DNA of 64,000 nucleotides from Kurthia senegalensis (GTDB taxonomy: Bacteria; Bacillota; Bacilli; Bacillales_A; Planococcaceae), in contig NZ_HE611064.1 of the NCBI RefSeq assembly GCF_000285595.1, forward strand, positions 340,215-404,214. Direction: 5' to 3'. Both the position numbers and the translations under genes were made by a program. The notes under the pieces are model-generated. The model was not told the DNA's origin. It saw only the letters and a list, made by a program, of their open reading frames with translations, and ran no database searches. Positions 29,963 through 38,543 of the stretch are shown piece after piece. How positions within the stretch are numbered: the stretch's first letter is position 1; each line of letters opens with the position of its first letter.

Positions 29963-30544
29963 ATGAAATATGCATTAATTGGTGATATCCATTCAAACAA
30001 TCAAGATTTACACGCTGTATTCAACCATATTAATAGTTTACAATGTGACGTAACGATTATCGGGATGGGCGATTTATTTGAATGTATGATTAGTAAGAAA
30101 AAAGCAAAGGCATTGCAAAAACCTTTGCCACTTTCAAACGTACAACAAAATCCAGATGGCTTTAGCCGTTTATTAGATTTTCCCTCGATCAGAGGAAACC
30201 AAGAAGAGCGAATTATGCGCGCAACACAAACGACGATTTTCAATACGCTACCCGAAACGATTCAAATCGAGGGTGCTACACTCATTCACGGTCATCAGTT
30301 TCATTGGTCGAAAAAGTGGATTCCAGACTATGAAGAATTTACGAATGAATCCTTATTGTTTTTCGGACATAGTCACGATTCAAAACTTTACCATAAACGA
30401 AAAGAAATCGACTTCGTATTTGGACAACCTATTTTTTTAACGAAGAAAACATATGGCATTAATGTTGGTTCTGTCGTCGATCATCGTGAATGGGTTTTAT
30501 ACGACGCATCAAAAAAATGTATTACATTTATGAAAGCTGAATAA
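29963..30544 (+). CDS. Calcineurin-like metallophosphoesterase
   Basis: 193-residue dinuclear-metal phosphoesterase. All five family motifs are visible: GDIHSN (residues 7-12), GMGDLFE, RGNQEE, HGHQF and GHSHD. The compact length fits the YfcE/MJ0936-type single-domain phosphodiesterases. Substrate cannot be inferred. ATG 29963-29965 has GGAGAGGTG upstream. It is followed after 57 bases by the LysR gene in the same direction without a visible terminator, so they may be co-transcribed. Confidence 0.88.
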   Translation: MKYALIGDIHSNNQDLHAVFNHINSLQCDVTIIGMGDLFECMISKKKAKALQKPLPLSNVQQNPDGFSRLLDFPSIRGNQEERIMRATQTTIFNTLPETIQIEGATLIHGHQFHWSKKWIPDYEEFTNESLLFFGHSHDSKLYHKRKEIDFVFGQPIFLTKKTYGINVGSVVDHREWVLYDASKKCITFMKAE

Positions 30545-30600
30545 CGATAGCGTAGTTCAATTTCACAGAAAATAACGACATATTGGATGGGGGTAATTTG

Positions 30601-31488
30601 ATGGAATGGCAACAACTTGAATATTTCCAAATGCTAGCAAAAATACAGCATATGACGAAAGCCGCTGAAAAATTATCAATTTCACAACCTGCTTTAAGCC
30701 GTTCGATTGCGAGACTAGAAGATGAACTCGGCGTACCATTGTTCGAAAGGCAAGGACGCTCCATTCACCTCAATCGATACGGCGAATTGTTTGAGCACCG
30801 CGTAGAAGCGATTTTAGCTGAATACCAAAAAGCGCTCAAAGAAATACAACAACTTATTGATCCGAATCACGGAGAAGTATCACTCGGATTTTTACACACA
30901 CTTGGAACAAATATCGTGCCTGATATTATTCGCCAATTTCATAAAAAACATCCAGATATTCATTTTTCATTGAATCAAAATTTCACACACTTACAATTAA
31001 GAGAACTACTATCGGGTGAATTGGATTTATGTTTAATGGCGGAAGTCGACGTTCCAAAACCGATTCGTTGGCAAGAACTATGGCGCGACGAATTATACGT
31101 CATCGTGCCAAGTGATCATCCTTTTGCTAAAAGAACGAGTATCGCCATACACGAATTAAAAAATGAATCATTCGTCATGTTAAAACCGGGCTATGCCTTG
31201 CGTATTCAAGCAGATGATATTTTCGAAAAAGCAAAATTTACACCTAAAATCACATTTGAAGGTGATGAAGTATCGACAGTAGCTGGATTTATTATGGCTG
31301 GTTTAGGTGTTTCTATTTTGCCGAACGGCTTAGAAATCAATCAACAAGGTATTTCCAAACTACACATTACAGGCATTCAAGCGGAACGTGTTATCGGAAT
31401 GGCCTGGTCAGAAGGTCGTTATTTATCCCCTGCCGCACAAACATTCCAAAAATTTATACGTGATTATTTCAAAAATAAAGCGATTTGA
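30601..31488 (+). CDS. LysR-family transcriptional regulator
   Basis: 295-residue regulator with an N-terminal winged helix-turn-helix (MEWQQLEYFQMLAKIQHMTKAA, SQPALSRSIARLEDELG) and a C-terminal periplasmic-binding-protein-like effector domain. ATG 30601-30603 is chosen because GGGGG is seven bases upstream; an in-frame TTG lies six codons earlier. It resembles regulators of the CitR/GltC/YybE kind, but the effector is unknown. It is not divergent from an obvious target; bioY, downstream, has its own promoter. Confidence 0.9.
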   Translation: MEWQQLEYFQMLAKIQHMTKAAEKLSISQPALSRSIARLEDELGVPLFERQGRSIHLNRYGELFEHRVEAILAEYQKALKEIQQLIDPNHGEVSLGFLHTLGTNIVPDIIRQFHKKHPDIHFSLNQNFTHLQLRELLSGELDLCLMAEVDVPKPIRWQELWRDELYVIVPSDHPFAKRTSIAIHELKNESFVMLKPGYALRIQADDIFEKAKFTPKITFEGDEVSTVAGFIMAGLGVSILPNGLEINQQGISKLHITGIQAERVIGMAWSEGRYLSPAAQTFQKFIRDYFKNKAI

Positions 31489-31497
31489 CTTATCTCT

Positions 31498-31539
31498 ACT
31501 TTCTCATTAACAGGCACTGTTTTTGAGAAAGTTTTTTTG
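31498..31539 (+). terminator. Terminator after the LysR gene
   Basis: Stem ACTTTCTCA/TGAGAAAGT enclosing a smaller AACAG/CTGTT stem, followed by seven Ts. Confidence 0.82.
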
Positions 31540-31548
31540 TACGCAAAA

Positions 31549-31597
31549 TAAGTTAACTATTTTTAAAAATAGGTTGACTTAAAAGTTTATTTTTCGT
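31549..31597 (+). promoter_or_regulatory. BirA-type operator and promoter of bioY
   Basis: TAAGTTAAC (31549-31557) and GTTGACTTA (31573-31581) are inverted half-sites separated by 15 bases, the layout of biotin-repressor operators. The right half contains the -35 box TTGACT (31574-31579); after 17 bases comes TACGAT as -10. Biotin-loaded BirA would therefore block transcription of the biotin transporter. Confidence 0.65.
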
Positions 31598-31634
31598 ACG
31601 ATAAACGTATCAAAAACGAAGGGGGGGAGTTTTT

Positions 31635-32201
31635 TTGGCACAACATGAACGATTAAAAATGGGCATTGTAGCAGCTCTGTTCGCCGCAATTATTGCAATC
31701 TTTGCGCAAATAATCATTCCGCTACCGCTCATTCCAATTACGGGACAGACGTTCGCAATTGGATTAGCGATTACGGTTTTAGGACTGCATTACGGAACTA
31801 TTTCCGTGTTATTATACATACTACTCGGTGCAGTTGGTCTCCCTGTATTTAGCGGTATGACGGGTGGGATGGGCATCATTTTCGGACCGACTGGTGGCTA
31901 TATCGTCGGCTTTTTAGCACAAGCGATTTTAATGGGGATTTACTTTCAGTTATTTGGAACGACGAAAACGCATAGTATCATTAACAATTTACTTGGTATG
32001 ATTGTAACACTTCTATTCGGCATGATTTGGTTAAAGTATTGGGGACATTTAACGTGGACTGCCGCATTCACTGGAGGCGTTGTACCTTTTTTATTCGTCG
32101 GAGTACTCAAAGCCGTTTTAGCCGGTTGGATTGGCTCTTTACTAAGACATCGACTCATTCGTTTGAAACTACTTCCTACGCAAGCAGAACGTTCTTTGTA
32201 A
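31635..32201 (+). CDS. bioY: Biotin ECF transporter S component BioY
   Basis: 188-residue membrane protein with about six membrane segments that binds biotin and uses a shared ECF energising module. Family signature segments are PLPLIPITGQTFAIGLAI (residues 30-47) and the glycine-rich GMTGGMGIIFGPTGGYIVGF (74-93). The start is TTG 31635-31637 with GGGGGGGAG close upstream. The BirA-type operator in front supports the biotin assignment. The EcfAA'T module is not in the window. Confidence 0.93.
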   Translation: MAQHERLKMGIVAALFAAIIAIFAQIIIPLPLIPITGQTFAIGLAITVLGLHYGTISVLLYILLGAVGLPVFSGMTGGMGIIFGPTGGYIVGFLAQAILMGIYFQLFGTTKTHSIINNLLGMIVTLLFGMIWLKYWGHLTWTAAFTGGVVPFLFVGVLKAVLAGWIGSLLRHRLIRLKLLPTQAERSL

Positions 32202-32204
32202 ATG

Positions 32205-32243
32205 AAAAAGGTGCTGTCAGGTCAACTGACAGCACCTTTTTTA
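32205..32243. terminator. Bidirectional terminator between bioY and coxG
   Basis: A 15-bp stem AAAAAGGTGCTGTCA/TGACAGCACCTTTTT with a 7-base loop lies between two convergent stop codons. Confidence 0.93.
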
Positions 32244-32690
32244 TTATGCGTTAATTTCTAGCATTTTTTCTACGATTGCATCCGTTAATTCTTCTGTAGT
32301 CGTCGGTACAAATTTTTTCAGAATTTGGTTAATCATCGCACCCATTGCTCCGCCAGCCGTAATGTCTAAATGACCTGTCATAGCTGTGTTATGATCATCA
32401 ATTTTTTCTGCTTTAAAGTAACCGCCACCGTTAAAGTTATCCGATAATCCTTTTAAGTCAAAAATAACTTCTGAAGGTTCGTTCCATTCTTTAATATCTA
32501 CGCCTAATTTTACTTTTTTCTTCATGAAACCTAAATCACCTTTAAATTCCCAAGTTGATTCATTTTCACTTTTGATTTCGTGTGCGATATAACCTGGTAC
32601 AAGTGGTGCCCAGTTGTTCATATCTTGTACAAAATCCCAAATTTTTTCAATATTTAATGGTACATCTACTGTGTATGTTCCTTGTGGCAT
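32244..32690 (-). CDS. SRPBCC/CoxG-family protein
   Basis: 148-residue START-like fold protein of the CoxG family (carbon monoxide dehydrogenase subunit G-like). Recognisable parts are IEKIWDFVQDMNNWAPLVPGY at the N-terminus and the C-terminal helix region AMGAMINQILKKFVPTTTEEL. CoxG proteins bind hydrophobic ligands or tether enzymes to membranes; no CO dehydrogenase genes are nearby. It starts 23 bases after the flavoprotein gene and is probably in its operon, which suggests a role in handling that enzyme's hydrophobic substrate (inference). Confidence 0.82.
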   Translation of the reverse strand: MPQGTYTVDVPLNIEKIWDFVQDMNNWAPLVPGYIAHEIKSENESTWEFKGDLGFMKKKVKLGVDIKEWNEPSEVIFDLKGLSDNFNGGGYFKAEKIDDHNTAMTGHLDITAGGAMGAMINQILKKFVPTTTEELTDAIVEKMLEINA

Positions 32691-32713
32691 CGTTTATTCC
32701 TGCTTTCCAATAA

Positions 32714-34338
32714 TTAGTGTGTCGCTGCGTGTTTTCCGGCTAAGAAACCGAATGTTAAAGCTGGTCCAATTGTCCCGCCAGCACTTGGATAAATGGGTCC
32801 TAGTGGATTTGCTGATGCATTCCCCGCTGCGTAAAGACCTTTGATTGCTTCGTTGCTGTACGTTAATACTTGTCCGTGTTCATTAATACGTGGACCACCG
32901 TTCGTTCCTAGTGCGCTTAAATAAACTGGTACCGCATAAAATGGACCTTTTTCAATTTTTCCTAAGTTATTTTCAGGGCTTCCGCCACCAGTTGTTAACC
33001 CTTCAAATTGAATCGTACCACGGTGGAAATCTGTATCTTCTTTTTGCTCACAGAAGCCATTCCACTTCGCTACTTCCGCTTCTAAACCGTCTGCATCAAC
33101 ACCGATTTTTTCTGCTAATTCACGAATCGTTGGTGCTTGGTCAACCCATTCAGGTGTAGGATCGCCAGGAGACATCGTAATAATCAATTTTGAATCTTTA
33201 AGTTGTTGATCGAATATCATCCATACAGGACCTTTGTTCGGGAACTCTACTGAAACTGGGTCATATTCAAACATAGCACGAGGCATATCGTTATATGTCG
33301 TCGCTTCGTGTACGAAACGTTTACCGTATTTATTGACGATAATTGAGTTCGGACCCTCACGGCCACCACCTAATTGCGCCATTACATGATCTTCATATTC
33401 AAATGTTGGATCGACCATTGCTGGATACCACCAAGCTTCACTCATATTATCCAGTGCAGCGCCTGCTTTCATCGACATAAGTAATGCATCACCTTCATTA
33501 CCTGGTGGTGTTACTGGTGTTGAAATTTCAGCTTTTAAGAATGATTTCACGAGTTGTTTATTCCATTCAAAACCACCAGAAGCTAATACGACCCCTTTGT
33601 TTGCTTTGAAATATTTTTTCTCGCCATTTTCAGTTTCTGCAACGAGACCAATAATTGTTCCTTCATCATCTGCAATTAATTCTTTACCCGCGATATGTGT
33701 TTGTACTTTCACGCCACGGTCTAAACACCCTTTTAATAAAGAAGCGATTAATGCACGGCCCATCGTAACGATGTTGTGCTCCATACGATTCGCAACGACC
33801 TCAAAATCAATACCGCCGACTGCGCCACCTTCTTCTAATGTTAATGGTGGGAAAATAGGGTTTTGACGTAATACATCGCCCCACTCACCAATTTCATTTA
33901 AATCAAATGGTAGTGGATCTAATGAACGCGTTCCTTTTTTCAAACCTTCTGGCATATGTGCATAATATTCTGGATAGCCCGCAGGTGTTTTAAATTTTAC
34001 AGGTGTGTGATCACGTAAAAATTCAATCACTTTCGGTGCTTGTTCTACAAATACATCAATCATTTTTTCATCTGCACGATTAAGTGCTAGACGTTTAATA
34101 AATGTTGAAGCTGCTTCTGCTGAATCTTCAAAGCCTGCTTCTTTCATATATGGATTGTTTGGAATCCAAGGAACACCACCTGAGAAAGCAGTTGAACCCC
34201 CAATTTGTGCTGTTTTTTCGAGTACTAAAACATTTGCACCTTCCTCAGCTGCTGATAGAGCCGCTGATAAAGCTGCTCCACCTGTGCCAAGAACTACAAC
34301 ATCTACTGTTTCATCCCAATGAGTTGGATGGATCGTCA
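32714..34338 (-). CDS. FAD-dependent dehydrogenase, 3-ketosteroid dehydrogenase/fumarate reductase family
   Basis: 541-residue flavoprotein. The FAD-binding motif is VVVLGTGGAALSAALSAAEEG (near residues 14-34), followed by EKTAQIGGSTAFSGG and the C-terminal GLYAAGNASANPLG and YPSAGGTIGPALTFG. This pattern, including the SGG and YPSAGGTIG segments, is closest to KstD-like delta-1-dehydrogenases rather than succinate-forming fumarate reductases, but the substrate cannot be set from sequence. ATG 34336-34338 with AAGGGGTG upstream; an in-frame GTG four codons earlier overlaps that site. A TetR-like palindrome lies directly upstream. Confidence 0.85.
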
Positions 34339-34364
34339 TAAAAAACACCCCTTAAAGTTCAAAT

Positions 34365-34380
34365 TGATAGTTCACTATCA
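34365..34380. promoter_or_regulatory. Perfect 16-bp palindromic operator upstream of the flavoprotein gene
   Basis: TGATAGT-TC-ACTATCA has perfect 7-bp arms and lies 27-42 bases upstream of the flavoprotein ATG, the size and place of a TetR-family operator. No TetR gene is adjacent. Confidence 0.55.
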
Positions 34381-34785
34381 CTTTTGATTTTATAAGATGT
34401 TGTTCAAAAAGTAAAATTATTTCTATTAAAAATTCTATTTCAAACATTTTTTATTTACTTTATACTGTTTTTCTCTCTGAAAAAACTATATAAAAGACTT
34501 TATTTTTCATTAAAATAAACAATTCATATCTTATAAAACTTCATATTTTATTATGTATATTTCATTTTATTGTTTTTTAATATATTCTCGTTTTTTAAGC
34601 ACCCTTTCCTTATCCTTTCGAACTAATTTATTGTATTTTTAGAAAAAATAGTTATTCTTTTTCTTTTCAGAAAAAAATTATTTTAAAGTAATACTCCATT
34701 ACGTTCAAATTTCGATAAAAAAGAAGATTTCAAACCTAAAAACAACTGAAACTCATCGGCAGCGTAACATGATCGTAAAACTCAT
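34381..34785. other. Gene-free AT-rich stretch upstream of the flavoprotein gene
   Basis: About 400 bases of low-GC sequence with no supported reading frame. It should hold the promoter of the flavoprotein-coxG unit. I see no further structure apart from the repeat element that follows it. Confidence 0.5.
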
Positions 34786-34896
34786 TTTTGAAAGCTAATT
34801 CCCATTTGCCCATAAAAATAAAGAAGGTAATGTCAACTTCGACATCACCTTCTCTAGTAGCGGTTGGAATTTTCACTTATGTCCCAGCCTCTTTTT
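34786..34896 (-). repeat. Dispersed intergenic element, copy 2 (one half)
   Basis: Read on the minus strand it begins GAGGCTGGGACATAAGTG and continues through the stem AGAGAAGGTGATGTC/GACATTACCTTCTTT and ATTTTTATGGGCAAATGGG. The distal half with the GACAT hairpin found in the other copies is missing or too diverged to see. It lies 20 bases after the ribU stop. Confidence 0.7.
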
Positions 34897-34915
34897 TGAA
34901 TCATTTATGATTTTT

Positions 34916-35494
34916 TCAAATATACTTGCTGTTGTTTTCAATCCATTTTTGCATAACACGGAACAATAATACGACGACAATCGCTAAAATAATTCCTTTG
35001 AAAATGTTAAATGGTAAAATACCAACTGCAATTGATTTAGCAAGTACTGCACCTGTTTCCACAGGTACGTTTAAAAAATAGTTATACATCGGCATAAAGA
35101 CGAAATAATTTAGTAAGCTCATACCGACTGCCATTGTAGCTGTTCCTGCAACAAGACCTAAAGTTAAGCCTTTGCGGCCATTCTTTAAATGTCGTTGAAT
35201 GAAGTACACTGGCATAATGAATAATACACCTGTTACAAAGTTGGCAATTTGCCCAACTGGTACACCGGTTTGACTACCTTGTAAAAACCAGTTGATGACA
35301 TTTTTGAAAAATTCAACGCCAATACCTGCGATTGGCCCAAGTGTTAATGTCGCAATTAATGCGGGAATATCACTAAAGTCAACTTGCAAAAATGCTGGGA
35401 ACGGCGGAATCGGAAATTGGAATAGCATTAATACCGCCGCAATTGCTGACAACATACCTACCGTCGTCATTTTTTGTAATTTCATGTTTTTCAT
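34916..35494 (-). CDS. ribU: Riboflavin ECF transporter S component RibU
   Basis: 192-residue membrane protein with about five or six helices that binds riboflavin for the ECF transporter. The conserved segments FPIPPFPAFLQVDFSDIPALIATLTLGPIAGIGVEFFKN (about 27-65) and GVPVGQIANFVTGVLF match RibU. It is controlled by the FMN riboswitch upstream, which settles the specificity. ATG 35492-35494 with AAGGAG about 11 bases upstream; a second ATG three codons later is possible. Confidence 0.94.
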   Translation of the reverse strand: MKNMKLQKMTTVGMLSAIAAVLMLFQFPIPPFPAFLQVDFSDIPALIATLTLGPIAGIGVEFFKNVINWFLQGSQTGVPVGQIANFVTGVLFIMPVYFIQRHLKNGRKGLTLGLVAGTATMAVGMSLLNYFVFMPMYNYFLNVPVETGAVLAKSIAVGILPFNIFKGIILAIVVVLLFRVMQKWIENNSKYI

Positions 35495-35570
35495 TTGTCA
35501 AAGCACTCCTTTTGTGCGATTCACTTCACAAAAAGGAAAGGATGCAGCTTACTCATTTCATCATTGCCTT

Positions 35571-35605
35571 ATAAAAAAATCCCTTATGTACGTTCGACAT
35601 AAGGG
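35571..35605 (-). terminator. FMN riboswitch terminator
   Basis: Perfect 9-bp stem CCCTTATGT/ACATAAGGG with a 7-base loop and a T7 run on the minus strand, between the FMN aptamer and ribU. TTCTCCC just before it (35603-35609 on the plus strand as GGGAGAA) can pair with GGGAGAA in the aptamer's last helix, giving alternative structures for FMN-controlled termination. Confidence 0.88.
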
Positions 35606-35663
35606 AGAATAGGCATCAGAAAATAAGCACTATAAGTAAATAATTATTTACTCGTACGCTGTA

Positions 35664-35796
35664 CCTTCACCTTCTCCCATCCAGACTATACTGTCGGCTC
35701 CAGATTTACACTGGAATCAGCGTTTTACGGCTCGCGGGCTTTAAGCATAATCGCTTATTTACCGCCGGTCGGGAATTACACCCTGCCCCGAAGATG
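35664..35796 (-). ncRNA. FMN riboswitch (RFN element) upstream of ribU
   Basis: Minus-strand sequence contains the invariant RFN blocks in order: GGGGCAGGGTGTAATTCCC, GACCGGCGGTAA, AAGCCCGCGAGCCG, GATTCCAGTGTAAATCTGG, AGCCGACAGTATAGTCTGG and ATGGGAGAAGG. All six helices appear formable. With the terminator below, it should shut off ribU when FMN is plentiful. Confidence 0.96.
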
Positions 35797-35907
35797 AATC
35801 ATATTATTATTTTTACACTCTCATCATACAAAATTAGTTTTGATTTGTAAAGGGGATTAACTTAATTTCGAGATAAATTCATTCAAGACTTCCTTCTTCA
35901 ATTCCCA

Positions 35908-35942
35908 TAAAAAAACCCCACTCGTTTAAAGGAGTGAGGATT
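35908..35942 (-). terminator. Terminator of the res operon
   Basis: Minus-strand stem CCTCACTC/GAGTGGGG (one G-T pair) with an 8-base loop and seven Ts, about 15 bases after the resE stop. Confidence 0.88.
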
Positions 35943-35956
35943 GTGTATATATAAAC

Positions 35957-37744
35957 TTACATATTTTCAAGTGGTAAATAAAAGACGAACGTCGTACCGA
36001 CATCTACCGTACTATCTACAGAAATACGCCCCTTATGCGCTTCTACGATATTGCGTGCTATAGCGAGACCGAGACCAGTCCCACCTTTGCCACGTGTACG
36101 TGCTTTATCCGCTTTGTAAAAACGTTCAAACACATACGGTAAATCTTCTTCCGGTATCCCTGCACCATTATCTTGAATACGAATTCTAGCCATCGTTCCT
36201 TGTTGATCTGCTAATACTTTAACTTGCCCATTATTCGGCGTATGACGAATCGCATTATCGATTAAGTTCGTTAACACTTGTTCGATTCTGTCTTCATCTA
36301 CATATATATAAGCATGGTCATTGAATGCCGATTCAAAGGTTACTTCGATTTCTTTTTCACGCCCTCGTTGAACGAACTTTTGTGTAATTCGTTCAAAGGT
36401 TGGATTAATAGAAACAAGATCTTCATAAAGCGTAATATTGCCGGATTCCATACGTGCTAAATCGAGTAAATCATTTACTAGTCGATTCATTCGTTGAGAT
36501 TCATCATAAATAATACGCATAATTTCTTTTCGCTCTTCTTCATCTTGAACGATATCATCTACGATAGCCTCGGAATAGCCTTGTAACATCGAAATAGGTG
36601 TACGCAATTCATGGGATACGTTCGCAATAAAGTCCGAGCGTAATTTTTCGAGACGATGTGCCTCCGTCGTATCACGTAAAACGGCAACCGCTCCACGTAC
36701 TCGATTGCCACTATATAGCGGACTAATCGAAATAATATAATAGACGCCATCGATTTCAAGTTCTTCTTGTAATTGTTCTTCTAATTCTAATACGTGATCC
36801 AACATATGATAAATAGCACTCGGAAGCGGTTTTTCACTATCGGATCCTTTATTAATAAACCAATCTTGCAATAAAATCTCTGCCGGCGGGTTGCTTAAAA
36901 GTACACTTCGGTCTTTATTAAATGTAATGACCGCATCCGTCATCGACGTTAATATGCTAGACAGTTGTTCTTTTTCTTGATTAATAACTTCTACGTGATG
37001 TTTCAATTGGCGTCCCATCTGATTAAAAGCCGTTCCAAGTTGCCCAATCTCATCATTTTGCCACATCGGTACTTTCGTATCAAATTTTCCTTTTGCCAAA
37101 TCAAATGCCGCTTCTCGCATTTTACGCAATGGACGCGTAATTCTTGACGAAAGAAAGAATGAAAAGAGTGTCGTCAATACGAGTGCAATCGCTGCCGATA
37201 AAAAGACAATTTTCGTCGTTTCTTCCGTCGTTTGATGAATCGTATCTGGACTTTGATAAATAAAAATAACCCCGTGTTTAAGCGTCGTCTTTTCAAGTGG
37301 AAAAGCCATCACAATATACGATTCCATTTTATTTTTATCTGTTGCAGAAGGCAATAACATCTCTTTTACAATCGGATCTTTTGACGTAAACGCTTTATCA
37401 AATGTTTTAGAACTCGTAATTTGATCAGCAATGGCATTTTTATTTTCACCAAGTTGCAATGAAATGGATAAATCACCTTTTTCTTCGACAATTAAAGCGT
37501 TCGTTTCATCACTTAAAATGTCACGTAAAATATTTTTTGTTTCTTTATTTGAATAATGATGATCTTCCATAATACGGGCAATAACAGAAGCTTCTTGACT
37601 TAATGATTTTTCAGCTTGTTGCGTGTGGTAAGTGTTTAAAAATTCGAGCATCAAAATCGTAAAGACAAACAAGACAAAAGAAACGAGAAGCAAAATGGTT
37701 CCCCAAAGCTTCCCGACAATTGAATTCCATATTTTAATCTTCAT
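35957..37744 (-). CDS. resE: Sensor histidine kinase ResE
   Basis: Membrane sensor kinase that phosphorylates ResD under oxygen limitation or NO in B. subtilis. Architecture over 595 residues: two membrane segments (about 13-35 and 180-200) around an extracytoplasmic domain, HAMP (about 200-252), PAS (about 260-360), HisKA with SHELRTP, then HATPase with NLIDNAIRH, DNGAGIP and GGTGLGL. It overlaps resD by 11 bases and ends the resABCDE operon. Length and synteny match ResE; other Bacillales call similar proteins SrrB. Confidence 0.95.
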   Translation of the reverse strand: MKIKIWNSIVGKLWGTILLLVSFVLFVFTILMLEFLNTYHTQQAEKSLSQEASVIARIMEDHHYSNKETKNILRDILSDETNALIVEEKGDLSISLQLGENKNAIADQITSSKTFDKAFTSKDPIVKEMLLPSATDKNKMESYIVMAFPLEKTTLKHGVIFIYQSPDTIHQTTEETTKIVFLSAAIALVLTTLFSFFLSSRITRPLRKMREAAFDLAKGKFDTKVPMWQNDEIGQLGTAFNQMGRQLKHHVEVINQEKEQLSSILTSMTDAVITFNKDRSVLLSNPPAEILLQDWFINKGSDSEKPLPSAIYHMLDHVLELEEQLQEELEIDGVYYIISISPLYSGNRVRGAVAVLRDTTEAHRLEKLRSDFIANVSHELRTPISMLQGYSEAIVDDIVQDEEERKEIMRIIYDESQRMNRLVNDLLDLARMESGNITLYEDLVSINPTFERITQKFVQRGREKEIEVTFESAFNDHAYIYVDEDRIEQVLTNLIDNAIRHTPNNGQVKVLADQQGTMARIRIQDNGAGIPEEDLPYVFERFYKADKARTRGKGGTGLGLAIARNIVEAHKGRISVDSTVDVGTTFVFYLPLENM

Positions 37745-38453
37745 CTACGACCTCGAACTTATATCCGACGCCCCACACTGTTACAATCATTTTTGCTGCA
37801 TTTTCAGAAACGCGGTTTAATTTTTCACGTAAACGTTTCACATGTGTATCAACCGTACGTAAGTCTCCGAAGAAATCATAATGCCATACTTCTTTTAGCA
37901 ATTGTTCACGATCAAACACTTTATCAGGTGACTTCGCTAAGAAATAAAGCAATTCATATTCTTTCGGTGTTAAGTTTACTTCCGTACCATCTGCTGAAAC
38001 GCGATGTGCATCATGGTCGATTGTTAAATGTTTAAACGCCACTAAATCTTTCGAAGAAGACGTATTAGCAATTGGTAACGTCACTAAAGAACGACGTAAA
38101 ATAGCTTTTATACGGAGCACAACTTCCCTTGGACTAAATGGTTTAACAATATAATCATCGGCACCTGTTTCAAAGCCTTCGACGCGGTTTGCTTCCTCGC
38201 CTTTTGCTGTTAATAATACGATTGGTGTCGTTTTCTCTTCACGAATTGCTGTACATGCCTCTAAGCCGTCCATCACCGGCATCATAATATCTAGAATAAT
38301 GACATGGTACTCTGTAGAAAGTGCTTTTTCAACAGCCTCTTGACCGTTTTCCGCTTCATCGATTACGTATCCTTCACGCTCTAAATACATGCGCAGAAGA
38401 CGACGAATTCGATCCTCATCGTCTACTATTAAAATTTTGATTTCTTCATCCAA
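37734..38453 (-). CDS. resD: Response regulator ResD
   Basis: OmpR-type DNA-binding response regulator controlling aerobic/anaerobic respiration genes with ResE. The receiver domain (1-125) shows IVDDEDR, the phospho-acceptor Asp in VIILDIMMPVMDG and Lys in YIVKPFSP; the winged-helix effector (about 140-235) has LTPKEYELLYFLA and RTVDTHVKRLREKL. 239 residues. Begins 90 bases after resC and overlaps resE. Confidence 0.96.
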   Translation of the reverse strand: MDEEIKILIVDDEDRIRRLLRMYLEREGYVIDEAENGQEAVEKALSTEYHVIILDIMMPVMDGLEACTAIREEKTTPIVLLTAKGEEANRVEGFETGADDYIVKPFSPREVVLRIKAILRRSLVTLPIANTSSSKDLVAFKHLTIDHDAHRVSADGTEVNLTPKEYELLYFLAKSPDKVFDREQLLKEVWHYDFFGDLRTVDTHVKRLREKLNRVSENAAKMIVTVWGVGYKFEVVDED

Positions 38454-38543
38454 AATAATCCCTCCTATGTAGCTATACCCCTATTGTACAGTTCAAACAG
38501 TGAAATGAAAAGGATTGAAAAAACTTATGCAACTGTAGAGTTA

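Noticed and set aside
32244-34338. Flavoprotein and CoxG pair considered as a CO dehydrogenase system
   Set aside because: There are no molybdenum-hydroxylase or CoxL, CoxM, CoxS-type genes; the flavoprotein belongs to the KstD/fumarate reductase family.
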